This document shows, in pieces, positions 24,058 to 36,999 of a DNA stretch of 64,000 bases. The notes beneath the pieces were generated by a model that saw only the letters and a program-made list of their open reading frames with translations, was not told the origin of the DNA and did no database searches. Source of the DNA: Isoetes taiwanensis (Eukaryota > Streptophyta > Lycopodiopsida > Isoetales > Isoetaceae); assembly GCA_021234155.1 (NCBI GenBank), contig JAJEKV010000021.1, positions 12,275,760-12,339,759 on the forward strand, read 5' to 3'. A program made the position numbers and the translations under genes. Within the stretch, counting starts at the first letter, position 1; every line of letters starts with the position of its first letter.

Positions 24058-25260
24058 TTAAATATTTGCATAAAAAAGTAGATGAGTCTCTGCGTCCTCA
24101 TCTAGCTCATCACTCTCACTCATGTTATCAACAACTTCCCATAAGTTGTTTAGTTTTTTAATACAGCTTTCTCTAAACTGTAAAAGTTCTATCAAATAAG
24201 CTCCAATTAAAATCCCTTCTAGGGTGAAGAATGTTTGGAGATTTTCAGCACGTATACCAAACTTATCTCGTATACCTGTGTAGGCAACACAAGATAACAA
24301 GGCATGTTCCTCGTCTTCGACTTTGTCTTCCCCACATACCGGGCAAGATCTTTCTCGCTTCTAGGCACCACGTGACCCCACCTTCCCCGCTTCCACCGCC
24401 GATGGTGTGAACTAAGACGGATTCTCACCGATATTATGTCTTTTTGTATAGAAATATTCTCTCCCGTAGCCCGCCTTTCTCCAAATTAGGATTCATTGTT
24501 TGCTTGTAAAGGATCATCTTGGTTTTCGGCCGGCCGAGTTTCTTCCAACTTTCTCAAATACCCAAAGGCCTTAGATCTACCTCGCACTCAAATCGCTTCC
24601 TTATGTCAATATCCCATTTTGCAAACCAGCTTTTCTACATCTTTAAACCATCCCTTGTCCCTGCTAGATTGCATAGCCATTTGAGGAACTCTTGATGGTT
24701 CCATTTGTAGCAATTTCTGAAGATATCTGATACACCTTAAGATGGCTTCACCCTCTAATGGCATGGTCCCACTTTCTGCCAACATCATGGGATATGGAGT
24801 TTGGGCTTTTACCCCTAACTCTAATCTCAAGAATTTCTTCAGGACTTGCTCTACATCATCCCAAAGACCTTGAGGCAAACTTGGTCCCCAAATTTCACAT
24901 CCATATAAAACCACACTTTGTACTAGTGAATCAAAAAGTCTTATTTTAAGATGCCAGGACCACAAGAATGCTTTCCTGCACATACTCTGCATAGCATACA
25001 GGGCCTTATGCCCGCCATCAATCCTCTGATTAACACAAGCATTCCATCTATGATTTCTGTGGAATATCAGTCCTAAATATTTATAGGAGTCACATGGGCT
25101 TACCATATTTCCCTGATATGTGAAGGATGCTTGCTCAATAGATCCGGAATCGGCCATAGTATTCATCTTTTTCCAAGTTTATTTGCATCCCCTCGTGGTC
25201 ATCACAAAATCTCGCCAATCCATTCCAAAGGTTCTCGCAGATATGCTCCTTAGAGCGTGA
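24058..25260 (-). mobile_element. LINE ORF2 fragment, second subfamily
   Basis: 25166-24606 encodes YKYLGLIFHRNHRWN, then LELGVKAQTPYPMMLAESG. Frames at 24428-24219 and 24300-24058 give the degraded Cys-rich C-terminus and an acidic tail. It shares architecture with the LINE at 22080-24030 but is clearly diverged. It lies head-to-tail on the same strand, and RT palm motifs are missing. Confidence 0.85.
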
Positions 25261-25523
25261 AAAATCACGACATCACAAGATACATCAACATCAAAAGCAA
25301 AAGCACATATCCATGGATTTCAACACCGCCTCGACAATTCTCCCCAACACTTCCTCGAAGTTTATCAAATATGTAGCATAATAACAGGGGGTTTTGTGTT
25401 TTCACACGCTTTTCACTAAGGTTTTCCTATGATTTCGTGATGTATTCAAATGGATGTATTAATGCGCATATCTAGAGTGCACCATTTCTCGAGCCATTGA
25501 TTTTCACCTTTTTTTTTCCAATG

Positions 25524-25684
25524 GTCAACAACCAATGGCTCACAACAAAAGCCTTTTTGTGCGTGTGTGGCGATAATGGTCAACAACCAATGGCTCACAA
25601 CAAAAGCCCTTTTGTGTGTGTGTGCATGATAGTCAACAACCAATGGCTCACAACAAAAGCCCTTTTTTGTGTGTGTGGTGCATA
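25524..25684. repeat. ~54-bp tandem repeat, three units
   Basis: Units beginning GTCAACAACCAATGGCTCAC start at 25524, 25579 and 25632. Each ends in a variable TTTTTGTGTGTGTG stretch, so a short GT microsatellite is embedded in every unit. Confidence 0.9.
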
Positions 25685-26539
25685 ATGGGCACATGAAGGG
25701 CTTGAAGGGCGCATGTAGTGTAGCCTCCACCGGGCAACACATTTCTTATTATAACTTTTGATCCGTGAGCTCGCTTGAGATGATTTTTATTGCTTTGGAA
25801 AGCTCTCCCGAGATCTTTTGATAGCATATGATATGGATATGTTTGTTAAGCTTATCTATGCTAAAACAGCAATTTTTCGGCCGGGTTTGGTAGGCTTTCA
25901 CATCCTACCAAATTGATTAATACAGATTGCGCTTATTGGATATTGTTTTATGGCTCATTCAATGAAGGTTGCAAAAATTACCATGCATTTTTAGATTTTG
26001 AGGCGCTTATTAAGCAAATTCCAAGGTTTCTAGATCCTTCTCAAACAAGCGTAAAAGTTTCCCACTTTGGTTTCTCACCACAAGAATCCATGGAGGCCAA
26101 AGGTCACCGTTGAATTCCGCTTGAAAAATGTTTGTGTATGGGTGTTGCAAACTTTATGACTTTCAGAATAATGGGATCAATCCGCTCTATCTTTATGGTA
26201 ACTTTTACTTATGTTCTATTTGTTTTATTGTGATGAAATTCAAAAGCTACAGGTGATGAAAGCCTCAAATGAATTCTAGTTTTTTTCTGGTTTGAATTCT
26301 AAAATTTTTGTCACACCGGGGGGGGACGTCCCTAAGGCCCCGAAGGGGCCAAAAAATTTTGTTTGCAACACAAACCATTAACATCCAACATATAAAAACC
26401 AACAACATAACAACCAACACATAACAACCATTGACATTAACAACCAACACATAACTACCATTGACATTAATTAACACAACCATTGGGTCCAACACATTTA
26501 AATTAAAATCCCCCTTAAACCCCCTTTGGTTTGGGTGCA
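25685..26539. other. No supportable gene; ACAACC-rich imperfect repeats
   Basis: There is no recognisable coding sequence. At about 26375-26475 the motif AACAACCAACACATAAC(T)ACCATTGACATTAA recurs two to three times. Confidence 0.45.
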
Positions 26540-27570
26540 TATTCACACGGGGGTGACATAGGGCAGCCCAAATAATGTGGGGGACATAGGACAGCCCTGT
26601 TTAACCCCGATTGTGCTCTCCGTAAAATCTGGTTTTTCCAAAGAGAGAGGCCATGAGAGCTGAACCAAGATTTTCTCATAAAGAAGCCTTACCGCATCTT
26701 GCAAGTCCTTTGGGACATTTAATTGTTCCATGCGATCCCACAGTTGAGCTCGTGGAACCTTATCAAAAGCTTTTTTGAAATCAACAAAAGCTACATAAAC
26801 AGGTTTTTTCGTACCTTTTACCATGTCAAAAATAACCTTGAGCACTAACAAATGGTCCAAAGTCGACCTATTAGTCCGAAAACCCGCCTCGCGGATTCTC
26901 GCTTTTTTATGGTTGGACTCCGCCCATGCACCGATCTTCTTTTTCTAAAATAGTCGCAATGAGTTTTGAGAATATGTCGCCACCAAAATTGTCCTATAAT
27001 TATTCACTTCCAATAAAGATCCGCTTTTATGTATAGGAATCACCCCTGCTTATCTACCAATCCATCTGAATTCCTTGAGACATAGCTACTGTGAGCATTC
27101 TCGCAATGATTAAATGGATTTCTTTGCCTGCCCACTTCGTGATGTTCTCAAGCGACAAAATTTCGCCACATCCTTTGCCTTACCATTTGCCAGATGTTGT
27201 ATGCCTTCTGATACATCATCCGCCGAGATTATGAGTTCCGATCTGATCTGTGGGCCTGCCACATGTCCACAATTGTACAAACTATCTACATGATCCCACA
27301 TTACTAAGTGGCTGAAATAGGTAGTTCTTTTCCTCAAGAAGTTTGTTTTAGGACTGTCCAAAATGATTTGGGGTCAGCAAGAAATTTAAAACACAGATCC
27401 TCCTGATGTTTCTGGGTAAATCCTCTCTTCTTATCCCTGACTATTCTCTTGTATTATTTTTTAAAATAGTCTTTATGCTATGTATCTGCTTTCCTCCAAT
27501 GGAATTTTGCATCTCTACATTCCTTGTCAAACCATGATTTACATGGCAGGGTAAAAGCATGAAAGGGTGT
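26540..27570 (-). mobile_element. LINE ORF2 fragment (fingers/palm of RT)
   Basis: 26860-26543 encodes YVAFVDFKKAFDKVPR and GVKQGCPMSPTLFG. Upstream, 27361-27110 carries VSEGIQHLANGKAKDV, and about 27560-27370 carries the linker motif CKSWFDKECRDAKFHW and FLADPKSFW. It ends before YADD, so it is truncated 3' as well as 5', which is unusual for target-primed insertion. Frameshifts and stops are present. Confidence 0.8.
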
Positions 27571-27689
27571 CTATAAATGTAGCCCTTTTTGTACATATAC
27601 ATATGTACCGAATGCACATTTTTGGAATAACTGTCCATCATGACCCGCTAGTAATCGCCATGATTAATGGCTATCCACCACTAAAACCG

Positions 27690-30600
27690 CACAATTTTTG
27701 ATTTTGAAATTCTTTCCCAAATTCTTTTTGGTTTGTTTCCTCGCTCACTATCCCCGCCTTCTCTCTCGCTTGAATTCGATCACGAATTTTCATCCAGCTA
27801 TGGCCCCAAAACGCCCCCTGATGAGTGCTTTGCTCATCATCACGCCTTCAAGCAAGAAGCCGCTTCCCGCAAGGAATTTTACCTCCAAGGAGTTTACGCT
27901 TGGGTTCTCAAGTGATCCAAGCCAAAGACCTCCGCGGATAAACATGCAGAGGCCTACATACCCAACCTAGAGATGGTTATGAACGAGGTATGGGGTGAAG
28001 CTCCAAAAATAGACGAGGATTCAAGGAAGGGAGAATCCGTAACGCATGGAAAGATGATTTTTTTAAATATTATGAATTGGTTTATGGCAAGAAACAAAGT
28101 TACAAACCATTATATTTCTACCTATTTTGCCGAGCATTTGCTCTTCACTTGAAGGGATGGCTTGTTGATTGATGGACGTGGCTAGGACCGCCAAAGATCT
28201 TGCCAAAACCCTCATTTCAGACGCTACAGAGGACTCTACAAATGTAAATCCTCAAATATCAAACAGACATCGTGATTGCGCCAGAATATTAGAGCCCCGG
28301 GTTATTCTAGATCGATGTTGACACAATAAAACCGCTTACTTAAGCATGGGTTGGAGGAGAAAACTAACCTATTGAATGAAGTAGAAGCACCGAAGAAAAA
28401 AGGAGGGATGCATTGAAGGTCATCACCGGATTGAGGGTAGAAAGGATATGCTATCCAAGATCCGCAGCAGACCGGCCGTAAAATAGATGAGACAAAACAG
28501 AATTTGACAAATTGTCCCGTGATCCCGCTGGAAATCAAGTTATCTTCTGAGTGTTGAGTACAAGTTGGAAGACTTGGTTATGAGTAGACATGAGAAAGAG
28601 CAAAGACTCTTCTAAGCTAGAAATTGGTTTGCGTGAAGCAACTAAAGATATTGAAAGGCATGAAATCTCAATTGAACAAGCAAAGGAAAAACTTAATTGC
28701 ATTGAATTGGTTCAGCAAAGGCATTCACAGATTTTGATTTCATGGGGAGAGCAGACCTATTGTTCTCAAGACCCGAGGCCCTACCCTGTAGGAGCTACTT
28801 ATAGAGCAGCTCATCACATTCGGGCCATGTACTTGCTAGGCCAAGGCTTTGGCAAAACGGGTTTGTTGTCGCTAGCTCCATGTAGAGATGCTTATTGTCT
28901 CTTCCGCTTGTGTTATCTCGTCCATGAAAGACGTAATTGCATAAAAGGTTGCATCCGATGAGGGCATTCGATTCAGCTTGGTTTCCTCGGCCGGAAAGGT
29001 ATGCATTGCTCTCAACCAATTTAAACTTATATTTCTCTTAATTCATATTTGTTATTGTAATGTGCATAGTTCTACATGTATGGCTTTCAAAGGCATTGCT
29101 ATTCCTTGTACATGTATAACTTTTAGTGTAAATCAGAAGCAGAGGTACATAGGCATATATTTGCTTGTTTATTGATGCTTTTATTTTTGAGCTTGACCGC
29201 AGCTTGTATCAGCTTGTACATGTATCTAATGGACTCTACATCCGCAAATAGATGTACATGCATTTATTTTTAGAGTGCATCCAGAGATGGATTCATAAGT
29301 ATGTGCATTTTTACATATATGTGCTTTTTTGGGCATAGATCTACATTCCCTAACCGATACCGGGTACATCCGGGTACATCCGGTGCATTGATGTACATCT
29401 ATGTACATTGAGGAACATGTACATGTACATTTGACTACGCTTAAATGTAGTTACGCATATTTGGTACATTTTATGTACATGAAATGTACATGTTGAAGCG
29501 TAATGTTTTATATTTCTCATTGTTTAAGTTCTATTTTCATGTTCTTTTATGTCTATTGAAATTTAGATCATTTGTTTGTTTGCGATGAGGTCGCTCCTAT
29601 CCCGTATGCCTTTAATGGTCGATGTTCTTGAGCCATCTCAGATCGACTCTCTTTACGATGTTATTGAGCATAAGGCATCGAATCAGAGACCCTCAACCTT
29701 CCAGCCCGTGATCACCAATGACATTTACAAAGGCCGCATTAGAACCATCTCGCAATGCTGCCTCCCTCGAACATGGCAAAGTGAAGTTGAGGAAATAGAG
29801 AGGATGGCACTTGAGAAAGCTAAAGCAGCTTGTGTGCAGAGCCTTCAATGATCACCGCAATGTAAACACTTTCATCACCAAGTGCTAAATTAGTAATTGA
29901 GAAGATCCTAAGAAAGATTCAGCTTCGCCTCAAAGATCATCCGGCAAAAAGCCGCCTGACCTCGCTACGTAAGAAGCTACAAAGGACACAGATCCAGATT
30001 TTATCCCGTGAGATACCAGTGGAAGAGGAAGTTGAGTTGGTAGTTGAGTCCACTCCAAAGAGGAGGCAAAAGAATGCCGGGTGATGTAACTCCCCGAAGA
30101 GGAAAAAAACAAGCAAAATCTTCCAAAGAATAAAAAATGTCCTCCTAAAAAGAAAATCTCCAGTGCAAAAAGTGCCACCACCACCAAGAAAGAGGTATGT
30201 CCAAGATGAACTAATTTTGTTAAACATCTCAGATTTATGATAATTAACCACATTTTTTTTGTGGATAGGACACGATCACAGTGCCTGGAAGGAAGCCGAT
30301 CCCCGATCCTTCCGAAGTCGGAACCTAAGAGGAGCTACAGCAAATATTGATGTGATAACAAATAAGGTGCAAAGCATTCACGTAAGATGTCAAGCTGTGT
30401 GATGAATTTACAAGGTGAGTAATATACAATTGATTACAATAGATATATTCTTTTGCTAATGTTGTTGTTTCCTTTGTACGCTTTAGTGAACCGACCGAAA
30501 AGGTTGGTTCCATTCACTTTTATAGGGACCGCCCTCCTAAGCCCGCACCCTCTATCTTTCAAAGTGATGTTGACGAAGTTCTCACTGAAGTCGGACTTGA

Positions 30601-32830
30601 CCTCTAAGATGGTAGATGTCTATGGGAGGTAGGCTAACATTTCAACGTATTTATGTTATTTCATTCCCTAAGTCACTCATCTTATGTATTAATATGTATT
30701 CTGATTTGTGTGCGTGTACCTTTGTAGCGGCCTTCCATCCGATTGGAAACACAAGTTTTTATGGTTCGACCGACACCTTCCAGAATTTTGTGAATTCCCT
30801 CAAGAACGGGGGGGGGGGCATGCACGTAACACTAACATAAAGGAAGGGCTGGATGGCATTTTGATTGCAAGATGCCAATTCATATTTGTTCCACTCCCGC
30901 AAGGCCCAAATGTGGCATTGGCAATACTTGTGCTTGCCGGTCCAAAGGAAAAGCACTTTTCCATCTATAGCTAGCCCAAGTATATAGATCCTCTCCCCAC
31001 CAAAGGCTATGTACCGATGCTAAAGTGGTCCGTAAGTAAGTATGAGTTTCGCTTTTTGTTTTTATGATTTGATTATTCTCATATTGCAATTTCTTATGCT
31101 TGATTTATTCTCACATTGCAATTTTGCGTGTTTCATAAGCTTGTGATCAATAACATGATGCTCGGATCCAACAGCTTAAGCCATGGTAGGAAGAACTTTG
31201 ATGCTCCCGTGTTCTCGGCCCTAAAATGCCGTAAACTAGTACCAAAGAACCTTTGCATGTACATTGTGGCTTACATGCACAAATTCATAGATGCCGTGGT
31301 TGATGCACGCCCAAGCTCCATTTTTGTAAGTAGAACATGTCATTTTCCTATTAGTTATTTGTTGGTATAGTCCTCTAATACTTGTGCACCATGCATGATG
31401 ACACCCATTTGGTTCACCGATGCCTATGCCAAGTCACTGGAGGGATCATCTAATGGAGGCATTAATTGTAGAAGGCTAGATGAATATACAAGCAGCTTGT
31501 TCCTACACGTGGTAGATAGTCCCTTTGACTTGTTTGTAAATTACAGCTTTGTATGAGCCATGTCCGAGCTTTTTTGTACTCAATAAGTAATGAAAAAATT
31601 AATTTATTTGTCTCACTTACACCGTGCAAATAACAATCGTAATTATCAATGTGTTTTCTCAATTGTGTGATCCAAATGTAATTATAAATTGTGAATCTCA
31701 AGTGTTTTCTTGCCGACAGTGAATCATCTAATTCGTGGAGAAAGCTCATTATCTTTGACTTAAATTCGTGGTTGGGCAAGAGTGTGCACAAGAATGAAAA
31801 TATTAACTCAAGATACCAACAGATCCGTAAAGATGAGCTTCAATTTAATATAGGAAACATGTTTTTTACCATGCAGCCGTGGTTAGCATCATCAAGTAGC
31901 ATTTGTAAGAGAAGGGTTTGATGTTGCCATCCGGTCTTCACTCACTTCTAAAAAAAATCTTCACCCAATTGTGGAACATATTTGTGATGCTTTTTCCATA
32001 AAGTCAAGTTTGTTTACGTACCAGAGCAAGTTGTTGGACTCCGCCACACAATTACACCCTAATCAACCCTCAAAAGGGGTTGTTTGTGAAACCATTAGTC
32101 ATGGTATGGAAAGAGTACCCGTGAGTACTATGGACATACAGCCTCGACGACGACGAAAAAGATACAAATCCACTTTGAATCCTCAGAGGAAGCTACATAT
32201 GTCCTTTCTCTTGGACACCGATATTAGCCGGTGACGATTGCTTGTCATGGAGCTCATGCCATGGCTTAATGGATTCAAAATGGTCAAGATGGTATAGTTT
32301 ATGTGAAAGAGCATCCAATGACTAATGTAGCAGATAGCATATCGAAAGCAGTGTGGAACAGATTTTGTCGGGCAAACTATGGCAAAGAACTTGGGTGCTC
32401 ACGCCCTAAATTTAGTCAATATACCTGAGCAAGGAATGGAGAAATCGCCATCATGTTATTGGCCTCGACTAGCCCATTGTTGGTACGACTTTGACCGATG
32501 TACAAATTCAAATGTTATGAATATATGTATCAAAGTTTTTGTTCATTTCACTTGAGTACTTGCTTTTATCGCCTCTCTTATTGGTACAATTATGAGTGTG
32601 TATACATAATTAAGTGATCTTCATTTGCTTTGTAGATGAATGGACTCAAACACAAAAGACTATTAAGAAACTAAGAGATAGAGTTCTCACAACCCGTGAG
32701 GTAATACAAACCAACACAAGCCGCAAGTACATAGGGTTGGGGACCGATTATCGCCTTCTATACCGCCGTTCTCGAACTTTGGGGAAAAGGTTGAGCAAAT
32801 TGAAAGTTATGAGGAACGAGCAACCATGAA
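27690..32830 (+). pseudogene. Decayed coding stretches of unknown origin (plus strand)
   Basis: Discontinuous frames look once-coding but show no certain domain. They include about 27733-28010 (SRKEFYLQGVYAWVLK, then MVMNEVWGEAPKI in another frame), 28590-28750, 29576-29851 (MRSLLSRMPLMVDVLEPSQ...ERMALEKAKAACVQSLQ), 30708-31020 (LPSDWKHKFLWFDRHLPEF, IARCQFIFVPL...ALAILVLAGP), and 32620-32829 (basic, KKLRDRVLTTREVIQ). The 30.7-31.0 kb piece weakly resembles the core of Ulp1-type cysteine proteases found in some plant DNA transposons, but the His-Trp pair is not seen. Together with the minus-strand relics at 33.5-36.7 kb it may be one large decayed DNA transposon. Confidence 0.35.
29218..29500. 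repeat. TGTACAT-rich cluster 1
   Basis: TGTACAT(G/C/T) or GTACATC occurs more than ten times in under 300 bp, singly and in pairs. Similar clusters lie at 33248-33312 and 35276-35540. Confidence 0.75.
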
Positions 32831-33247
32831 ATGTATATTGGCAAAGAAATCACTTGTTGCACAACCCTTGGGGAAGGCACGGTCCCGGAAGATGCAGCCA
32901 TGTAGGATGGAAAGGTTTGCCGCTGGCACGCTATAGAAACCGCATGGACTACCGCTTTAGAGGATATCTCTTCACCTCTCTACGGCCGGAAGACATGATG
33001 CAATAGTCATAAGATATCGTGCTCCTACCGACATTTTGAAGCTTGATCATGAATTATGAGCCATGCTCATTTTCGGTGTGTATTGTATTTATGTCCTCAA
33101 TATAAATATATCAACCATTTGTACATGAAAACCTCGCCCATTTCTTATCTTTGCCATGACCTAAAACTATTTTTAATGTTTATGCAATTCAACTTTCTTG
33201 TGTTCAATTCTAATCAACTTACACTTAACAAATTTTTATAATATTTC

Positions 33248-33312
33248 GAATGTACAATGATGTACATAAGATGTACATTGTTGTACATCTTATGTACATT
33301 GATGTACATAAT
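33248..33312. repeat. TGTACAT-rich cluster 2
   Basis: Five to six ATGTACAT(A/T) units in ~60 bp, mirror-like around the centre because TGTACA is itself palindromic. Confidence 0.8.
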
Positions 33313-33519
33313 GCACTTCAAGTAGTCCAGCTCTTCAGCCTTATCTTTATATGAACAAAGTATTACAATATTTCGAAAGTACTACAGATCCGACTTAGTC
33401 CATGTCATCTACAATTGTCGGAAGTTGTGATAACAATGTCTCATGGACTTCATCCGCAAGTGAAATGTCAGGCTTGCCCCCTTCAAATTTTGTTTTTACT
33501 TTCTTGAATGGGATTCAAA

Positions 33520-35282
33520 CCCCAATCACAGATTCTCGTGTACCAAAACATTCTTAGTAGGAAGCAGCTTTATACTTATTGTGGCACCGATTAGTTCATA
33601 ATATTGTCCTTCAATGACACTAGTGCCAAGAGAGTATTCATTTCCATAGTCATCAATTGAATCTTCTTCCAATGCATGCTTTTCCCCGGTGCACATGAGA
33701 ACATAGTATGAAACACCTTCCACATTGTCCGGTGTCGCAAAAAGACACAAATACATCTCAAAATAAATATGTTGTCATCTAAACCAAATTCGCCCCTCCT
33801 CAGATACAAAACATCCACATCATTTTCAGCTTCAACACGAGAAGCAATATGATCCGTGGGTTCCAAACTTTTAGAGACCATTCTCCACAATGTTTAATGT
33901 TCTCACAATTCAACCAATTGAAGTTCATGCAAGCATCACAAAAGCACGAGAGTGGTCTGCATAGCAACTTTGTTGGATCTGGCTGGTTTATAGTTGACAT
34001 AGAATGTATCTCACGAAAACCGTGTAAAGTCTTGCAATTGAATGCTTGCCGCCGCTCACATCTGCTTTTCCAACCTCCCAAAACACCCTTTCACAATCCG
34101 ATTCCTTGGCCCTTAAAACCGCATAAGCCGCTTTCAGACTGCACCGGCATGCCATTTTGTTTTCTCTCGCCGCTCTCAAGCCACAACTTTGCTATACCAG
34201 CCTCGCCATCATGTGTGCCTTCCCATGGCCGATCCAAAGAAATTCCATATCACTTTAATTTTATTTTCAACATGGTATCTACAGATTCCATACCATGCCC
34301 GCAGATTTGAATTGAGATGCACAACGGTTTATGTGTCCACCTCCATTATTCTTAAGCCACCCCAAAATGTAATTTAAAACCATGTTGCACAAAATGAGTG
34401 TCATGCTTCCCCGCATCCAAAACATAGAAATGCACCGCTTTTTTTAAGCTTACCTTCTATTTTCATCATTGAAATATGGACCAAAATACTAATTTGATCA
34501 GATTCCAATGCTCGATTGCACTTCGTCCCCTCGGTTTCAATGTGTAGTTCTCTCAAAGTCAACAAATGCATAAACACACTATTATCCCGGAGTTTCTCAA
34601 CACATCTTTTAAACTGCTTTGCTCGGCCAAGCAGGCCAGAAAAGTTATGATCTCAGAACTTAGCAAGTTGATTTTTCATGTTCTTTAACAAAACAGATGC
34701 TTTGTCATTCTGATCAACTAATCTAAGCCTTCGATGTACCTTTTTGGATGGCTCATTGACATATGCATATACTTGCCACCACATTCTCAATTCCATCTTC
34801 CTCGCTTGGACAGATGTCTAATTTCTTCACTCCACATTCATCACATTCACCTTTGATGCATTTCGTTTATGCCATTCATCCGTCACATATTTCTCGCAAA
34901 CCTGCTGACCTCCACAAGATACTAACATTATCAAAAGTCTTCTTGTTTGCTTGACATACTCCATTGTTTTGTCGGATGCACGTACATTAATCGCAGCAAA
35001 GAAGTGCAATTAACATGTAGGGATCTCCTCATATCATTGAAGGCCTTTTCAGACAGATCTTCTTGCTCATGTTTGACACAACAACATGTGTTTCTCTCCT
35101 TCAATTTCCTTATGCAATCGGTTTCGTGATACTGAACCGTCAAGGCTAATTTTGGTATCGTGGATTCGATATACAAACCGCTGATAAAGCTCGATCGCAA
35201 TAACAAAAGCATTAAAGACCATGTTAGCAAAATGATGTCGGCAACCGATGCCAAAAGAGTATTGAACTATACTATTGTACAA
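33520..35282 (-). pseudogene. Decayed coding stretches of unknown origin (minus strand)
   Basis: Frames at 35282-34931 (FGIGCRHHFANMVFNAFVIA), 35009-34827 (CGGQQVCEKYVTDEWHKRN), 34179-33988, 34081-33800 (LHGFREIHSMSTINQPDPT, then PLSCFCDACMNFNW with a CxCxxC cluster) and 33756-33526 together read like one long protein broken by stops and frameshifts. The pattern of an HGxRxxH motif followed by an SCFCxxC zinc-like cluster and an acidic C-terminal stretch recalls C-terminal regions of eukaryotic transposon proteins, but I cannot name a family. Confidence 0.4.
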
Positions 35283-35545
35283 TTAATGTATGTTCTATGT
35301 ACATAAAATGTCCATCCAACAGCCTCCATCGACCACATCAGACATCTAATGTACATCTAATGTACATCAAGACATCTAATGTACAGCAACAGCCTCCATC
35401 GATTCCTGTATCAGACATCCAATGTACATCCAATGTACATCCAATGTACATCCAGTGTACATCTAATGTACATCTAATTAATGTTTTAATATTAGTACAT
35501 CACATTAATGTTACAATATTAGTACAACTAATGTACATATGTATG
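35276..35545. repeat. TGTACATC-rich cluster 3
   Basis: Tandem and dispersed units such as CAATGTACATC and TAATGTACATC occur at least eleven times, along with a ~65-bp duplication containing AACAGCCTCCATCGA at about 35318 and 35388. Confidence 0.8.
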
Positions 35546-36112
35546 ATTTGTTTGGCTTCATTACCTGAAAGTACACTAAAATGTAAAATGATGTAATTTT
35601 GATATTCAATTACATGTAAATGCAGCTGCATGGACATGTAAGTGTTAATGGATGTACATCTAAAAAGCAAGGGGGATTCACCTTTATCACATGAGTATAT
35701 GCCACATGCGTGCTTAAGGTGAGAAGAAACACCCCTATATACGTACGCAAAACTGTTGGAAAAACACCCCTTCCGTGGAGAAAATACACTAGAATGTCAT
35801 TAAGAGGGGGATTTAAACCCCTAGTATACGTACGAAAACATCGAGAAAAAACCCCCTTCCATACACTCACTAGGTTTATACGGGTCTTCTGTGTGAACCC
35901 CCCTTGCTAAAAAATACCTAATAGCACATCACTGCAAGATTTCTGCTACTATGTAAACAATGTAAAAATGTAAACAATGTAAAATGCAATACATTTCATG
36001 AAAACCATGTGTATTCATTAACAAAAATCACTCGAATGTAACTAGAATGTACGTAAGAAAGTCATGAAAGAATTTTGGAAGAAAACATAATCTCCAAAAC
36101 CAATTGATTCAA

Positions 36113-36700
36113 TTACAAGAGCAAACCTCGTGAGATATCAAGGTATTGTATTGCTTGTGTTCTCCTCTTCATGACATCTCTAACCTTTGATGAAACTTTG
36201 GTATTGTCAAGCCAAAATTCACTTAACCCGACATTTGATTGAATCATCGATTCTATTTGATCTCTATGATCCTTCCCGCCAAAGCCCATACATTTGCTCC
36301 ACTTAATGACATTATCTTCCTTCTCTCTCGCTTTTGGATAAATTTCTTGGTGTATCTTTAGCAATTTTGAAGAAACATTCTTGTTTATATCTCCTTTTTT
36401 CCAACAATCATTGATAATGTGAATGTTTTGCACCAATTTATCTTTTTCTATTAGCGGACTTTACTTCTTGAAGCCCATCTTTCAAGTTTCGATTATTGAT
36501 TTCATAACAATAACTTCGGAAGGATTTCCAATTACGTGTTCAAAAAAGAAAAAGCCTCGTCATCTTGCAAACCAACGAGCACAAAAACTAATCTTTGATT
36601 CGACGGCGTTTTGCCAAAGAATCGAGGATGCAATCCATCGATCTGTCAACACGCCGCTTTTATTTGTTTTGTGGCATAACACCGCCAATGTCGGCATACT
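36113..36700 (-). pseudogene. Decayed ORF of unknown origin
   Basis: The frame at 36436-36113 (DCWKKGDINKNVSSKLLKI, WSKCMGFGGKDHRDQIES) extends upstream through a stop to about 36510 in the same style. It is lysine-rich and has no domain I recognise. It is probably part of the same decayed element as 33520-35282. Confidence 0.3.
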
Positions 36701-36999
36701 TGGCTTTTAGAACCATCACTTCCATTGGAATTCTCACCCTCCATGAACATTGAAATTGATTTGTATTTTTGTAGATTCAATTGGCATGTGTTTGCTTCGA
36801 ATTCGCTCTGTTCGCCCCCGTGAAAGGGGGAATTTCGGGGAGGGACGGATCCATTCGAATTGGTTCGGTGGTTCGGTGGTTAACCAAGAATTTCGGGGGC
36901 ACTGTCAGGGATGATCTTGCAATCATTGCATATCTGACACAAAACGACAAACCATAGTATCTTGATGTACATCTAAAATGTACCCCAAAAAAGCACAAA

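Noticed and set aside
25524-25684. CRISPR-like array
   Set aside because: Three near-identical units with a GT-rich variable part are a simple tandem repeat; there are no distinct spacers and the genome is eukaryotic.
30739-30974. Ulp1-type cysteine protease domain
   Set aside because: Only a weak resemblance; the His-Trp pair and catalytic Cys are not visible, so it is left as an unknown decayed frame.
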